Assembly (NCBI GenBank): GCA_036924085.1
Contig: JAVGWX010000001.1
Location: forward strand, 4,816,200-4,880,199
Direction of reading: 5' to 3'
Source of the DNA: Ariolimax columbianus
Taxonomy: Eukaryota; Mollusca; Gastropoda; Stylommatophora; Arionidae
Length of the DNA stretch: 64,000 nucleotides
The notes below the pieces were generated by a model. It had not been told where the DNA came from and ran no database searches. It saw only the letters and a list, made by a program, of their open reading frames with translations. The translations under genes were made by a program, and so were the position numbers. Of this stretch, positions 52,736 to 60,319 are shown in pieces. How positions within the stretch are numbered: the stretch's first letter is position 1; each line of letters starts with the position of its first letter.

Positions 52736-55282
52736 TTCTCTCTAGTACCCACCCTCTCTCTATATTATGCATCGTTTGATGCTCTCTAACACCTTTTTTT
52801 ATCTCGTCTCGCTCCATCTCTCTTGGTTATGTATTTCCGACTACACTTCATCTCTCCCTCTGTAAATACAGTCCAATGCTCCTCTTGTTACATGCTCTGA
52901 CCATTGTTTTATGTGTTCCCTCTATTGTCCAGTGCATTCTCTGTTTTATTTATTGTTCAATGATCCCTTTTGTATATGTATTGTACAATTATCTAACCAC
53001 CGCTGTGTTAAGTGTTAGTAACATTCTCTGTGTTTAATATTTGTAACATTCTCTGTGTTTAATGTTTGTAACATTCTCTGTGTTTAATGTTTGTAACATT
53101 CTCTGTGTTTAATGTTTGTAACATTCTCTGTGTTTAATGTTTGTAACGTTCTCTGTGTTTAATGTTTGTAACATTCTCTGTGTTTAATGCTTGTAACATT
53201 CTCTGTGTTAAATGTTTGTAACAATCTCTGTGTTTAATGTTTGTAACACCTGCTCTGTGTCTCCTATCTGACTGCAGTATTTCCAGGCTGACTTTAGTAT
53301 CTCCTCTCCTCCCTGACTGTAGTATCTCCTCTCCTCCCTGACTTGAGTATCTCCTCTCCTCCCTGACTTTAGTATCTCCTCTCCTCTCTGACTTTAGTAT
53401 CTCCTCTTCTCTCTGACTTTAGTATACCCTCTCCTCCCTGACTTTAGTATCTCCTCTCCTCCCTGACTTTAGTATCTCCTCTCCTCTCTGACTTTAGTAT
53501 GTCCTCTTCTCCCTGACTTTAGTATCTCCTCTTCTCCCTGACTTTAGTATCTCCTCTCCTCCCTGACTTTATTATCTCCTCTCCTCTCTGACTTTATTAT
53601 CTCCTCTTTGACTTGTGTATTTACTCTCTTTCCTAACTTTATTATCTCCTCCCTGACTTTTTTAACGCCTCTTCTCCCTGACTTTATTATCTCCTCCCTG
53701 ACTTAAGTATCTCCTCTCCTCCCTGACTTTAGTATCTCCTCTCCTCCCTGACTGCATCGTCTGCTATGGTCTACCTTAATCTTTGTCATGAACCATCTTA
53801 ACTGGTATATTCCTGACCATGACGTCACCAGACATACTGTTCATTATGTCACGTGCCCTGTTTGTTGTTTACAGACGCAATATACGCTGGTAAAACCAAA
53901 AATGTGGCCATCTTCACAACGTACTGTGAGATTCGATCCAAGAGTCTGGACTTCGCCAAGAAAATGGCAGAAAAGTAGGTAGCCAACTTAATATAATTTC
54001 TGAGAAATCACGTCTGAAGGGTCAGGTCAACACGTCTGGAGGGTCGGGTCAACACGTCTGAAGGGTCGGGTCAACACGCCTGAAGGGTCGGGTCAACACG
54101 TCTGGAGGGTCGGGTCAACACGTCTGAAGGGTCGGGTCAACACGTCTGAAGGGTCGGGTCAACACGTCTGAAGGGTCGGGTCAACACGTCTGAAGGGTCG
54201 GGTCAACACGTCTGAAGGTCGGGTCAACACGTCTGGAGGGTCGGGTCAACACGTCTGGAGGGTCGGGTCAACACGTCCGAAGATCCCTATTATCTCACAC
54301 AGGCTGCACGCATGCAGACACTACTTGCAGGTGAAATACGGTCCTGGATAGCTCTAGTTTCCTGATTCCGACGCAAGCAATTAACTATGAGTCACCGAAT
54401 CTAACGCAAGCAGTCAGCTATGAGTCATTGACCCTGACGCAACACTCAGAATGAGTCGCTGACTGCTTCCATTTTGTGTTCTGAGTTTTTGGGCTTCCTA
54501 TGAAAATCACATGCCTATTAGCTTGTAATTAAATGGTTTGTCTGTTACTGAAGGAGAGGATGACCAAGCGGTTTGAAAGGCGACAACCTGACGTTTGTGA
54601 CACGAGTTCAAAACCAAGGCGTAGGACATGTTTTTACTTCTGTCAGGGATGAAATTTAAAAAAAACCTTGCCTGCACACTGTGTGCATGATTGTGCGGTC
54701 AAGTGACTTTTGTCTTCAGTCCTGTAATTGTACATAGAATACCCCAAAAGTCGGAATGAACAGAAACCACAAATTCCCTATCTCAAAAACGACAAATTCT
54801 CTATCACAAAAACCACAAATTCCCCATCACAAAAAACCCAAATTCCCCATCACAAAATCCACGAATTCTCCATCACAAAAACCACGAAATCTCCATCACA
54901 AAAACTCTCAATACCCCATCACAAAAACCACAATTTCGCCATCACAAAAACCACAATTTCGCCATCACAAAAACTACAAATTCCCCATCACAAAAACCAC
55001 AAACTCCCCATCACAAAAACCACAAATTCCCCATCACAAAAACTACCAATTTCCTATCACAGAAACCACAAATTCCCCATCACAAAAACCAGAAACTCCC
55101 CACCACAAAATCCAATAATCTTCACTTATAATCAATGTTGTGTGATCTAGAATCGACCTTGACATCTTTGGGCCGTGTGGTAACAAACAGTGCAGCGCTG
55201 CTGGTCCCATTGACTGGGACAGCACCAAACACAAGAAGCTGGAGGCTAAAGAATGCGTTCCTATGTTGTCGAAAACTTACAA
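41173..55282 (+). CDS. Alpha-1,3-fucosyltransferase (family GT10), partial gene
   Basis: A type II Golgi enzyme that transfers fucose from GDP-fucose in alpha-1,3 linkage to N-acetylglucosamine-containing glycans. Supported exons: 41173-41369, 41660-41786, 45657-45765, 49886-50007, 52273-52445, 53875-53974, 55151-55282; 49282-49341 is a tentative extra exon. Phases match across every firm junction (1, 2, 0, then 2, 1, 2). Order of features: basic patch RRIRLRWHSKHR, hydrophobic anchor FLALSLSALVLILVVIM, Ser/Thr/Pro stem, CEYNKCNMT with ADAVLF, KPGQYWVFRTMEAPS, the GT10 signature FNWTMTYRMDSD with PYGRLIE, AGKTKNVAIFTTYC, and IDLDIFGPCG. The start codon's exon and the final exon(s), which should carry a SFENS-type donor-binding motif, were not found. 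A CR1-like LINE starts 120 bp after the last exon seen. No stop or frameshift occurs in the exons. Confidence 0.9.
41660..41786 (+). CDS. GT10 stem exon
   Basis: Acceptor gtcgtcag, donor GTGAGT. Phase 1 in and phase 2 out, matching its neighbours. It encodes ESGSVVNMEASPGLLIDG then SPYVIPAEGDFSKST; low complexity, as expected for a stem. Confidence 0.72.
42040..43660 (+). mobile_element. CR1-like LINE, plus, decayed, in GT10 intron
   Basis: RT pieces in order: linker near 42240, 'KCPGQDGIHPNFMFEIRDQL' at 42420, 'NYRPVSLTIIAYKLLESII' at 42590, 'NSQHGFTRGKSCCNNLLEFT' at 42700, and motif A 'FYLGFAKAF' at 42815, which is cut by a SINE. Remnants to 43560 align with the element at 55400-56600, including the C-terminal region, with an internal deletion between about 43290 and 43300. 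Confidence 0.85.
42825..43068 (-). mobile_element. SINE A nested in CR1-like LINE, minus
   Basis: The T-run at left is the poly(A) tail of the minus copy. The tRNA-like head at right has 'cttaaccactacgccacgcc' and 'ggatcgaacccagcaccttc' (reverse complement of boxes A and B). It splits the LINE between AKAF and the next residues; the intact sister LINE at 55480 shows the uninterrupted target. The flanking gcaaaggct/gcaaataat is a decayed target duplication. Confidence 0.9.
43710..44138. repeat. Minisatellite, 39-bp unit, 11 copies
   Basis: Eleven nearly identical copies of 'ttgaaaggtgtttttacaaa' + 'catgacgtttatattcgta' (429 bp). One copy differs by g to a near 43941. It directly abuts the mariner leader at 44160, so it may be amplified terminal sequence of that element. 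Confidence 0.96.
44160..45160 (+). mobile_element. Mariner-type transposon, plus, with internal deletion and minisatellite
   Basis: The leader at 44165-44245 matches the leader of the minus copy at 1245-2800. The transposase starts near 44251 (MASECTIKEPRA) and, after a frame change, reads 'LPVYGEKCLSRKVAHRWSNN'. It then enters a 45-bp tandem array built from the RVDWRVTIDSV segment, exits into 'AAIGSSHGSVLAGD', and jumps to a C-terminal-like 'GFYQVLVH' near 44885. The catalytic middle is missing. The 3' end matches the other copy to about 45150. Confidence 0.8.
44517..44780. repeat. 45-bp minisatellite inside transposase coding region
   Basis: Six copies of 'gttgactggcgagtaacgat' + 'agaaagtgtaccagctgcag' + 'gtcga' (45 bp). 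Copies alternate strictly between gaaagtg and gacagtg, a 90-bp higher-order unit. The unit is 15 codons (RVDWRVTI[E/D]SVPAAG) in the transposase frame, so the frame stays open. Confidence 0.95.
45282..45536 (-). mobile_element. SINE A with perfect 12-bp target duplication, minus
   Basis: A full copy flanked by taacccgaatat at 45270-45281 and 45537-45548. The poly(T) at left (19 T) is the tail. The head at right has reverse-complement box B 'gggatcgaacccagc' and box A 'ttaaccactaggccacgcc'. The perfect duplication and long tail suggest a recent insertion. It lies about 120 bp upstream of a GT10 exon. Confidence 0.95.
45657..45765 (+). CDS. GT10 stem or early catalytic exon
   Basis: Acceptor gtcgctcag, donor GTGATC. 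Phase 2 in, phase 0 out. It encodes YLVKKPVGNVTHKNVSVWDP then NNDLKALSNLDFSK, with two N-glycosylation sequons (NVT, NVS). A (TTC)n tract begins about 32 bp after it. Confidence 0.72.
45797..46042. repeat. (TTC)n polypyrimidine tract just after a GT10 donor
   Basis: About 245 bp of nearly pure pyrimidine on the + strand (ttcttcttc with gtc and ttt interruptions). It starts about 32 bp after the donor at 45766. The mirror-like purine-pyrimidine tract could form triplex DNA. Ser- or Phe-rich frames here are not genes. Confidence 0.94.
46045..46980. other. Intronic stretch, nothing recognised
   Basis: There is no convincing exon, transposon domain or tandem repeat. The 'ttttacag' acceptor-like site at 46609 has no matching open frame with a donor. 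Confidence 0.4.
46985..47245. repeat. Short tandem repeat, ~13- to 16-bp words
   Basis: 'aaaataggtcaaacaag' and 'acaataggtaaaacaag' alternate irregularly for about 260 bp. Confidence 0.9.
47320..47455. repeat. (CA)n/(TA)n microsatellite
   Basis: cacacacaca runs flank atatatatatata at 47386-47404. Confidence 0.92.
47742..48225 (+). mobile_element. Family C repeat with two internal tandem expansions
   Basis: A copy in which a ~35-bp segment (agcgtcagtgccagcgaccc) is duplicated near 47790-47850. Its 3' end, 'gcttggtggcgggagattga' + 'taacgttcag' (31 bp), is amplified to about four copies at 48085-48210. Other copies have these segments once. Confidence 0.87.
48560..48830 (-). mobile_element. 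Family C repeat, minus
   Basis: Core 'ggcgcatccgatttcagtac' and head 'gacgcaagcagacagctatg' in minus sense. Diverged and truncated at the head. Confidence 0.75.
48830..49275. other. Intronic stretch with unassigned reading frames
   Basis: Frames of 78 codons (+, 48924-49160) and 124 codons (-, 48825-49199) overlap; I recognise neither. A run of 17 C lies at about 49174-49190. Confidence 0.35.
49282..49341 (+). CDS. Tentative GT10 exon
   Basis: Acceptor ttcctatag, possible donor GTAAAG, phase 0 at both ends as required. It encodes YDAYEGVSHCTTARRIAVYF; RRIAVYF could be the first beta strand of the catalytic domain. Not certain. Confidence 0.35.
49370..49482 (+). mobile_element. Family B 3'-end fragment with (AAC)n tail
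   Basis: 'aatgtaacccgccaccg' followed by 'tggcattagcaacaacaaca' and about 12 AAC units. It resembles the family B end (caacccgccac ... ggcattcgcaaacaacaac). Confidence 0.65.
49886..50007 (+). CDS. GT10 catalytic exon
   Basis: Acceptor gtggttag, donor GTAAGT, phase 0 in and phase 2 out. It encodes CEYNKCNMTANHSYADAVLF then FQRKPGQ(Y). The C-x3-C...T...ADAVLF pattern and the PGQ-W junction are family features. Confidence 0.87.
50098..50265. repeat. Tandem repeat, 51-bp unit, three to four copies
   Basis: Unit 'ctctgttacaattggagttg' + 'acatctcattgtctgtctaa' + 'gttcacagtgg'; the last copy is diverged. It starts about 90 bp after a GT10 donor. Confidence 0.9.
50745..50895. repeat. 12-bp tandem words
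   Basis: 'ctcatctgtagt' and 'cttatctgtagc' alternate for about 150 bp (about 12 units). Confidence 0.9.
50960..51585. repeat. Minisatellite, 42-bp unit, ~14 copies
   Basis: Unit 'tctctgtcagtattcacact' + 'tgtgtcagatatgctctacg' + 'tg' (42 bp). The frames it opens (Cys-rich STCLCQYSHLCQIC repeats) are by-products. It lies in a GT10 intron. Confidence 0.94.
51940..52220. repeat. Diverged dispersed segment
   Basis: 'gggtctttgtgaatgccaag' with 'gagaatagcacc' resembles 14045-14095. The rest is not recognised. Confidence 0.4.
52273..52445 (+). CDS. GT10 signature exon
   Basis: Acceptor gtccacag, donor GTAAGT, phase 2 in and phase 1 out. It encodes WVFRTMEAPSRFSYF, then ELFNWTMTYRMDSDIPTPYG, then TYPTTFKDYS. 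FNWTMTYRxDSD is the alpha-1,3-fucosyltransferase signature. Confidence 0.94.
53015..53250. repeat. Minisatellite, 25-bp unit, ~9 copies
   Basis: 'taacattctctgtgtttaat' + 'gtttg' in tandem, with few changes. Confidence 0.93.
53275..53755. repeat. Minisatellite, 25-bp CT-rich unit, ~19 copies
   Basis: 'tgactttagtatctcctctc' + 'ctccc' in tandem with small indels. It ends about 120 bp upstream of a GT10 exon. Confidence 0.93.
53875..53974 (+). CDS. GT10 exon
   Basis: Acceptor gtttacag, donor GTAGGT, phase 1 in and phase 2 out. It encodes NAIYAGKTKNVAIFTTYCEI then RSKSLDFAKKMAE, matching the family pattern GKTKxVAWxxSxC...R..Y...L. Confidence 0.92.
54005..54290. repeat. Minisatellite, 22-bp unit, ~13 copies
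   Basis: 'gggtcgggtcaacacgtctg' + 'aa' (or ga) in tandem. It begins about 30 bp after the donor at 53975. Confidence 0.94.
54290..54480 (-). mobile_element. Family C head fragment, minus, with internal duplication
   Basis: 'gacgcaagcaattaactatg', 'aacgcaagcagtcagctatg' and 'gagtcattgaccctgacgca' show the family C head repeated two to three times. Confidence 0.65.
54760..55115. repeat. Minisatellite, 22-bp unit, ~16 copies
   Basis: 'aaaccacaaattccccatca' + 'ca' in tandem. It ends about 35 bp before the GT10 exon at 55151, so the branch-point region is close to the array. Confidence 0.94.
55151..55282 (+). CDS. GT10 exon, last one found
   Basis: Acceptor gatctag, donor GTAAGT, phase 2 at both ends. 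It encodes KIDLDIFGPCGNKQC, then WDSTKHKKLEAKECV, then LSKTYK, matching the family segment IDVDVYGxCG...C...L...YK that precedes the FYLSFENS motif. That motif is not found downstream in the window. Confidence 0.92.
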
Positions 55283-55399
55283 GTAAGTCTGTCCGGCAGG
55301 TTCGTCTGTCTGTCACTAAATCTGTCTTTGTGTACCGTCTGTATGTGTGTCAATGCCACGTAGCAACTCTCCCCCCCCCCCCTTTCCCTTCCCATATCT

Positions 55400-56600
55400 C
55401 TTAGAATTCATGGAGGAGGTTACTAAAATCATAGATAAAGGGGAGCCAGTGGATGTTATTTATCTAGACTTTGCAAAGGCCTTTGATAGAGTACCTCATC
55501 AAAGATTATTTCGAAAGTTAAAATCACATGGAATAGGTGGCGAAGTTGCCAAATGGATTGAAAATTGGTTAACGGGAAGAAGGCAGTGGGTGGGCATAAA
55601 TAAGGAGTACTCTGAGTGGAGTGAAGTGAAAAGTGGTGTGCCACAGGGCTCGGTTTTGGGACCAATTTTGTTCTTGATATATATAAATGATTTGGACATT
55701 GATATGAGATCCATGATTGCAAAATTTGCTGATGACACAAAACTATGCAGTAGTGTCTCATCTAAAGCGGAAGTGGATATATTGATGTCGGATTTAGATA
55801 AAATTCGAGAATGGTCTGTAAGCTGGCAAATGGAGTTTAATGTAGATAAATGTACAGTCATCCACATGGGTAGATCCAATATGGAACATAATTACAGAAT
55901 GGGAGAAAACAATATTAGAAAGATAGATAAGGAAAGGGACCTAGGGGTTATAATAGATCATACTGGAAAGGTGAGTGAAAAAGTTAAGGTAGCAGTGAAA
56001 AAGGCAAATGCAATGTAAGGTATGATAAAAAGAAATATTAAACATAGGAGCAAGGAAGTGATCGTCAAACTGTATACAGCTTTAGTTAGACCTAGATTGG
56101 AGTACTGTGTACAGGTGTGGAGTCCTTATCATAGAGGGGACATAAACATGCTAGAAAGAATACAAAAAAGAGCGACAAAGATGATAGTGGGATTCCAGAA
56201 TTACAGTTATGAGGAACGACTCAGAAAAACCGGCCTACAGTGTCTCGAAGAGAGAAGAATTCGTGGTGACTTAATACAGGTTTATAAGATGATCAGAGGA
56301 ATCGATAAATTAGACTATAACAAGTTTTTTAAAATACAGCCACCTACAATAACACGAGGGCATAGCTACAAGCTGATTAAAGAGAGGTCCAGGTTAGATA
56401 TTAGGAAATATTTTTTTAGTCAGAGAGTGGTGTCTGCTTGGAATGCATTGCCAGGGGAGGTAGTGGAGGCAGGGACAGTTAATGCATTAAAGAATAAACT
56501 GGATGCGCATAGATTTTAGAGCAAGGTGATGTAAATGTAACTGGTTGTATACAGACTCTGCAGGGTCTTCTAAACCAGTATAAAGATGTTAAGTGTTAAG
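55400..56600 (+). mobile_element. CR1-like LINE, 5'-truncated, one in-frame stop
   Basis: It starts inside the RT domain. One frame runs from about 55405 to 56519 and is broken only by TAA at 56016-56018 (NAM*GMIKRN). RT motif A is DVIYLDFAKAFDRVPH, motif B SGVPQGSVLGPILFLIYIND, motif C AKFADDTKL. The C-terminal region has 'YTALVRPRLEYCVQVWSP' and 'RVVSAWNALPGEVVEAGTVN'. The 3' end carries a (TTAAG)-like short tandem (gttaagtgttaagttaag). It starts about 120 bp after the last GT10 exon found. The sister copy at 42040-43660 is far more decayed. Confidence 0.9.
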
Positions 56601-56801
56601 TTAAGTTAAGTCCACGCTAGTCAGATCAAATAGATTGGATTTGCCCTATTGGCAAGTTAGTTTCCAAATTTAAAAAATTTGGTATTTTCTCAAATTCTTT
56701 GGAATGGTTTTTGTCTGGATTGGCAACTGGAATATGTTTTTAGCAAATGTTACAAAAGCCAAGATTTTCTTCTTTTTTTTATGGCGGTTACAGCTGCTGC
56801 T

Positions 56802-57045
56802 TTCTGTAAAGATATCGCAAGATATAATATTAACATTATTACTTATTCTCCCCCCCTCTAGCTCGGAGTGTTCAGGTTATATTCTGTAAAGATATCGCAA
56901 GATATAATAGTAACATTATTACTTAGTCTCTCCCCCTCTAGCTCGGAGTGTTCAGGTTATATTCTGTAAAGATATCGCAAGATATAATATTAACATTTTT
57001 ACTTAGTCTCTCCCCCTCTAGCTCGGAGTGTTCAGGTTATATTCA
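56802..57045. repeat. Tandem repeat, 80-bp unit, three copies
   Basis: Three copies of 'ttctgtaaagatatcgcaag' + 'atataatattaacattatta' + 'ctccccctctag' + 'ctcggagtgttcaggttata' with joining bases. Spacing is exactly 80 bp (56802, 56882, 56962). Each copy holds an acceptor-like 'ccctctag'. Confidence 0.93.
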
Positions 57046-57244
57046 CTACTCCAGCCTGTTAAGTTGTATTTGAAAAAGTAGGCATAGTCGAAATCTGCCA
57101 ATAACAAATTATCTGTCCATCTGTTTTCTTAGAACTGAAATTTCAATTTCTTAATCCATAAAGGTTGCCGACATTTTTACTTTTCACATTTCAAACGTTA
57201 ACAAATTTTTTATTGTTTTCCTTTTTATTTTATTTTTCGTTGTT

Positions 57245-57425
57245 GCCTCACTAGTTTCTACTAGCGGAGGCGCGCCTATTCCACCCTAGACCGTAGTCCA
57301 TTTGGGCGATATTAAGACGCATAAGCCAGTGCTTGGATGTATGTGTGCGTCTGTATGTACCTATGCTAGGTTTGTGCGCCCTCAGAAGCCAGCCCAACCA
57401 AAGTGCAATAGAAGGTGTACTGGCA
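57245..57425 (-). mobile_element. Family D SINE-like repeat, minus
   Basis: Opposite-strand relative of 9699-10005, with 'actagtttctactagcggag', 'gggcgatattaagacgcata' and 'caaccaaagtgcaatagaag'. A T-rich left flank fits the A-rich tail. Confidence 0.8.
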
Positions 57426-57429
57426 GGAA

Positions 57430-58470
57430 TAGAATATATAAATACATTTAAATCCTGAATCCTGGCTGTAATAATAAGTAAATACATATCTCAACACTGA
57501 TATGTCTCTTTCAACCTTTTATGCAATTAAATATCTTAAAATAAGATTAAATCAAAACCAGGTACTATACAGCCCGCCCCCCCCCTCCCCCAATTTAGTC
57601 ATCCTGTTTCCTATCAACAATTGTTATATAGACATGTACCAGACTATCTCCCTTAGACTGAATAGTTTGCTTCTGAATTACCTTCCCATTTCTGCTACTC
57701 GAGAATTTTCGACTTAACAGAAACATAAAACAACAAATGCTTTTTTATGACATCACTTAACATTATTCATAAAATAGAGTAGACTATCATAATCGAAGCT
57801 CAATTCAGAGGTTGTTTGCATTGGCAAGATGTTACCTCTCTTTTAATCTATTCCCAGGCTCGCAATCATTTGATCAATTATAATCTATTTCTTTCACTTA
57901 CAATATAATGTAATTGTTAACTATGTATTTTGCTTCTTGTTCCTCGTCTCTTGTAACGTGTCTGTGATATCTGACATCCCGACAGCTCCGTTCGTTCAGG
58001 TCTAACTGTGGAATAAAGGGGCTTTTCAAGATCGTACCTTAGAGATACAATACCTGGTGTTTTACCTTCACCTTTCTCTTTTAGTGATTACGTCCCCTAG
58101 AGTTCTGCAAATACTTTTCTGACCTGAGCCAGCCTTAGGCTACGACCGACATCGAGACACTTTAGCGTTTTACTGATACTTATTAGAGTCAGTCAATCAG
58201 TGTCAGTTAGAGACAATTGGGTGCAAAAACTCAGCTTCTCCGATGTTTTGATCTCTCGGTAAGCTCTGTCAGACTCCCCAAAAGGACCACTCATAGAGTT
58301 AACGTAACAAACTCTACCGTCACCTAGGGTCTGCCTTTCTGTCAAATCTGAATCTCTGGAATACTCTGAAACATCACCTTTTACTTGCATCCCAAGTCCC
58401 GTCCTCCTTCGTGATTGCTGATGAGAGCTAATCACGTGATCCTAAAAGTTTCTAATCCCTGGACAATTCA
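57430..58470. other. Unannotated stretch
   Basis: No GT10 exon with a YLSFENS-type motif was found here. A short C run at 57577-57595. 'gatacttattagagtcag' at 58176 resembles 14338. Confidence 0.4.
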
Positions 58471-58496
58471 TACTTCTTCTTCTTCTGCGTACGCAG

Positions 58497-59306
58497 TCAG
58501 ACAGTAACCATTATTTTTTCGAAAAAAGCGGCGGTCATCCTGAGACTCTCGCCACTACCATAGAGCTTGTCTTGCAGTTCCACTGGCAATGGCCACATCT
58601 GCTCTCTCTGATCCTCGTATGTCGGGCAGTTCTGCAGCAGATGTTCAGTGGTCATTTTACCAGTACCGCACGGGCATTCGTCGGTACACCCTATCTTCAA
58701 TTTGTTGAATAGGTGGTACCTCAGTCTGTTGTGGCCAGTGCGAAGTCTGAAGACAACGACCTGCTCTCTTCGGTTCAACTGGTAATAGGCATCGTTTTTG
58801 GTGTAACCAGTATGTTCGGTTTCCCATTTGGTCATGTATTTGGCTTTGATAAGCCGTTTTGACTCTTCGTACGTCATACTGGTATCTGTTTGTGGTAGCC
58901 TTGCACCTTCTTTTACCAGTCTGTCTGCCTCCTCGTTGCCTTGGATGTTGCAGTGTGACGGAACCCACTGTACCACTACCCTTTTTGGTGCGGACTGCTG
59001 GCACAGTTTGCAGAGTGCTGCTCTTAAGTCATTAAGCTCAGTGTTTTTCTGGCTTTTTAGCGCTGTGACTACGGCGATAGCATCTGTCAGCAGGACTATA
59101 TGGCTCTCATTTTCACTGTGTGTTACCATTTCTTCCACTGCCGCCCTCAGTGCCTCTGCCTCCGCTCTGAAATTGCTTGTGTACTTACCAGTAGCGAATG
59201 ACAGTGTTATTTTTCTGCCATTTGGTAGGTTCAGGAATGCTCCTGCCCCTCCGTTCTGTGTAGTGTTTGTTACAGAACCGTCGGTGTATGCATGGGTCCA
59301 GTCCAT
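58497..59306 (-). CDS. I-group LINE ORF2, RNase H domain and tail
   Basis: 269 codons. RNase H type I motifs: HAYTDGSVTNTTQNGGAGAF (first Asp), NFRAEAEALRAAVEEM (Glu), VLLTDAIAVVTAL (second Asp; the usual TDS reads TDA), WVPSHCNIQGNEEADRLV (His and last Asp). A Cys/His tail follows, 'RTGHNRLRYHLF', 'CTDECPCGTGKMTTEHLLQ', typical of LINE C-termini. The real protein would be fused to RT; the Met here is incidental. Confidence 0.9.
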   Translation of the reverse strand: MDWTHAYTDGSVTNTTQNGGAGAFLNLPNGRKITLSFATGKYTSNFRAEAEALRAAVEEMVTHSENESHIVLLTDAIAVVTALKSQKNTELNDLRAALCKLCQQSAPKRVVVQWVPSHCNIQGNEEADRLVKEGARLPQTDTSMTYEESKRLIKAKYMTKWETEHTGYTKNDAYYQLNRREQVVVFRLRTGHNRLRYHLFNKLKIGCTDECPCGTGKMTTEHLLQNCPTYEDQREQMWPLPVELQDKLYGSGESLRMTAAFFEKIMVTV

Positions 59307-60301
59307 GCTTGGGTAGCTTTCGTTATGAAGCTTAGGGTAGTGTCTCTCCTTTCTTTTTCAGTCTGGCAGTTTTTGTTTGCAATACCTGGTATATTTTCTA
59401 CCACCTCTGGAAATATATCCTGCCTCCAAGTAGGTTTTCGTACAGTAGTGATGGGTTTTGGTGTTGTTAGTGCGTTTATGGGATCTTCGTGCATCTTTGC
59501 TTTGGCTATTTCTGCAAAGTTTCTCCGCTTTAGTTTCCCATTTCCCAGATTGTTTAGTCTCTGGTACATTGGATGGTCCGTCAGTCTTCGGAGTTTCTCT
59601 GACTGCAGCTGGGCTCTGCAGTCTCTTCTATCGGTCATGGATTGCAGTTTTGTAATCTTTTCAAGTTCTATAATTGGCGTTGACTTCATGCCACCTGTTA
59701 TAATTCTCATGGCTTGGTTTTGAAGTTTGTTAACTTTATCGAAGTTCGCCTTCGCTGCTGTTGTCCATGCCGCAATGCCATACTCGAGAACTGGTCTCAC
59801 TCTTCCAGTGTACAGTTTCTTTAGTATGCCTTCGTCTGCTCCCCAGCTTGTGCCAGCAAGTTTCCTCATGATCGCCATTCTTTCTCTGGCTTTCATTCGG
59901 TTTCTCTCAATCTGACTTTTCCATGTCATGCGCCGATCAAATGTGACTCCCAGATAGGTTGGGTTGTCGTTTGGCTGCAGGATTTTGCCATTTAGACTTA
60001 ATTTGGTACTTTGGGGTTTTAATGAGAGCGAGAATATTGTGCACGTGGTTTTCTCCTCGTTTATTTTGACCAGCCATGAGTTCGCCCACTCTTCCAGCGA
60101 TGTTAGGGCCGTCTGCATCCGATTTCTTGCTATGGTGAGATTCTTTTCAGAGGTCCACATAGCCAGATCGTCTGCAAACATTGAGCTATGGACTCTTCTT
60201 GGTATATTCTCTGTAATATCGTTTATATATACCAGGAAGAGTGTGGGTGACAATACTCCCCCTTGGGGTACTCCCTGCTCGAGTGTCACCTTTTTGCTCA
60301 T
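59270..60301 (-). CDS. I-group LINE ORF2, RT C-terminal half
   Basis: In phase with the frame above, six codons after the TGA. It contains motif B LEQGVPQGGVLSPTLFLVYI, motif C SSMFADDLAMW (catalytic DD present), thumb-like segments 'NPTYLGVTFDRRMTWKSQIE' and 'YTGRVRPVLEYGIAAWTTAA'. A frame change near 59307-59400 separates it from RNase H. Confidence 0.9.
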   Translation of the reverse strand: MSKKVTLEQGVPQGGVLSPTLFLVYINDITENIPRRVHSSMFADDLAMWTSEKNLTIARNRMQTALTSLEEWANSWLVKINEEKTTCTIFSLSLKPQSTKLSLNGKILQPNDNPTYLGVTFDRRMTWKSQIERNRMKARERMAIMRKLAGTSWGADEGILKKLYTGRVRPVLEYGIAAWTTAAKANFDKVNKLQNQAMRIITGGMKSTPIIELEKITKLQSMTDRRDCRAQLQSEKLRRLTDHPMYQRLNNLGNGKLKRRNFAEIAKAKMHEDPINALTTPKPITTVRKPTWRQDIFPEVVENIPGIANKNCQTEKERRDTTLSFITKATQAWTGPMHTPTVL

Positions 60302-60319
60302 CTGCCCTTGTACTTGGAC

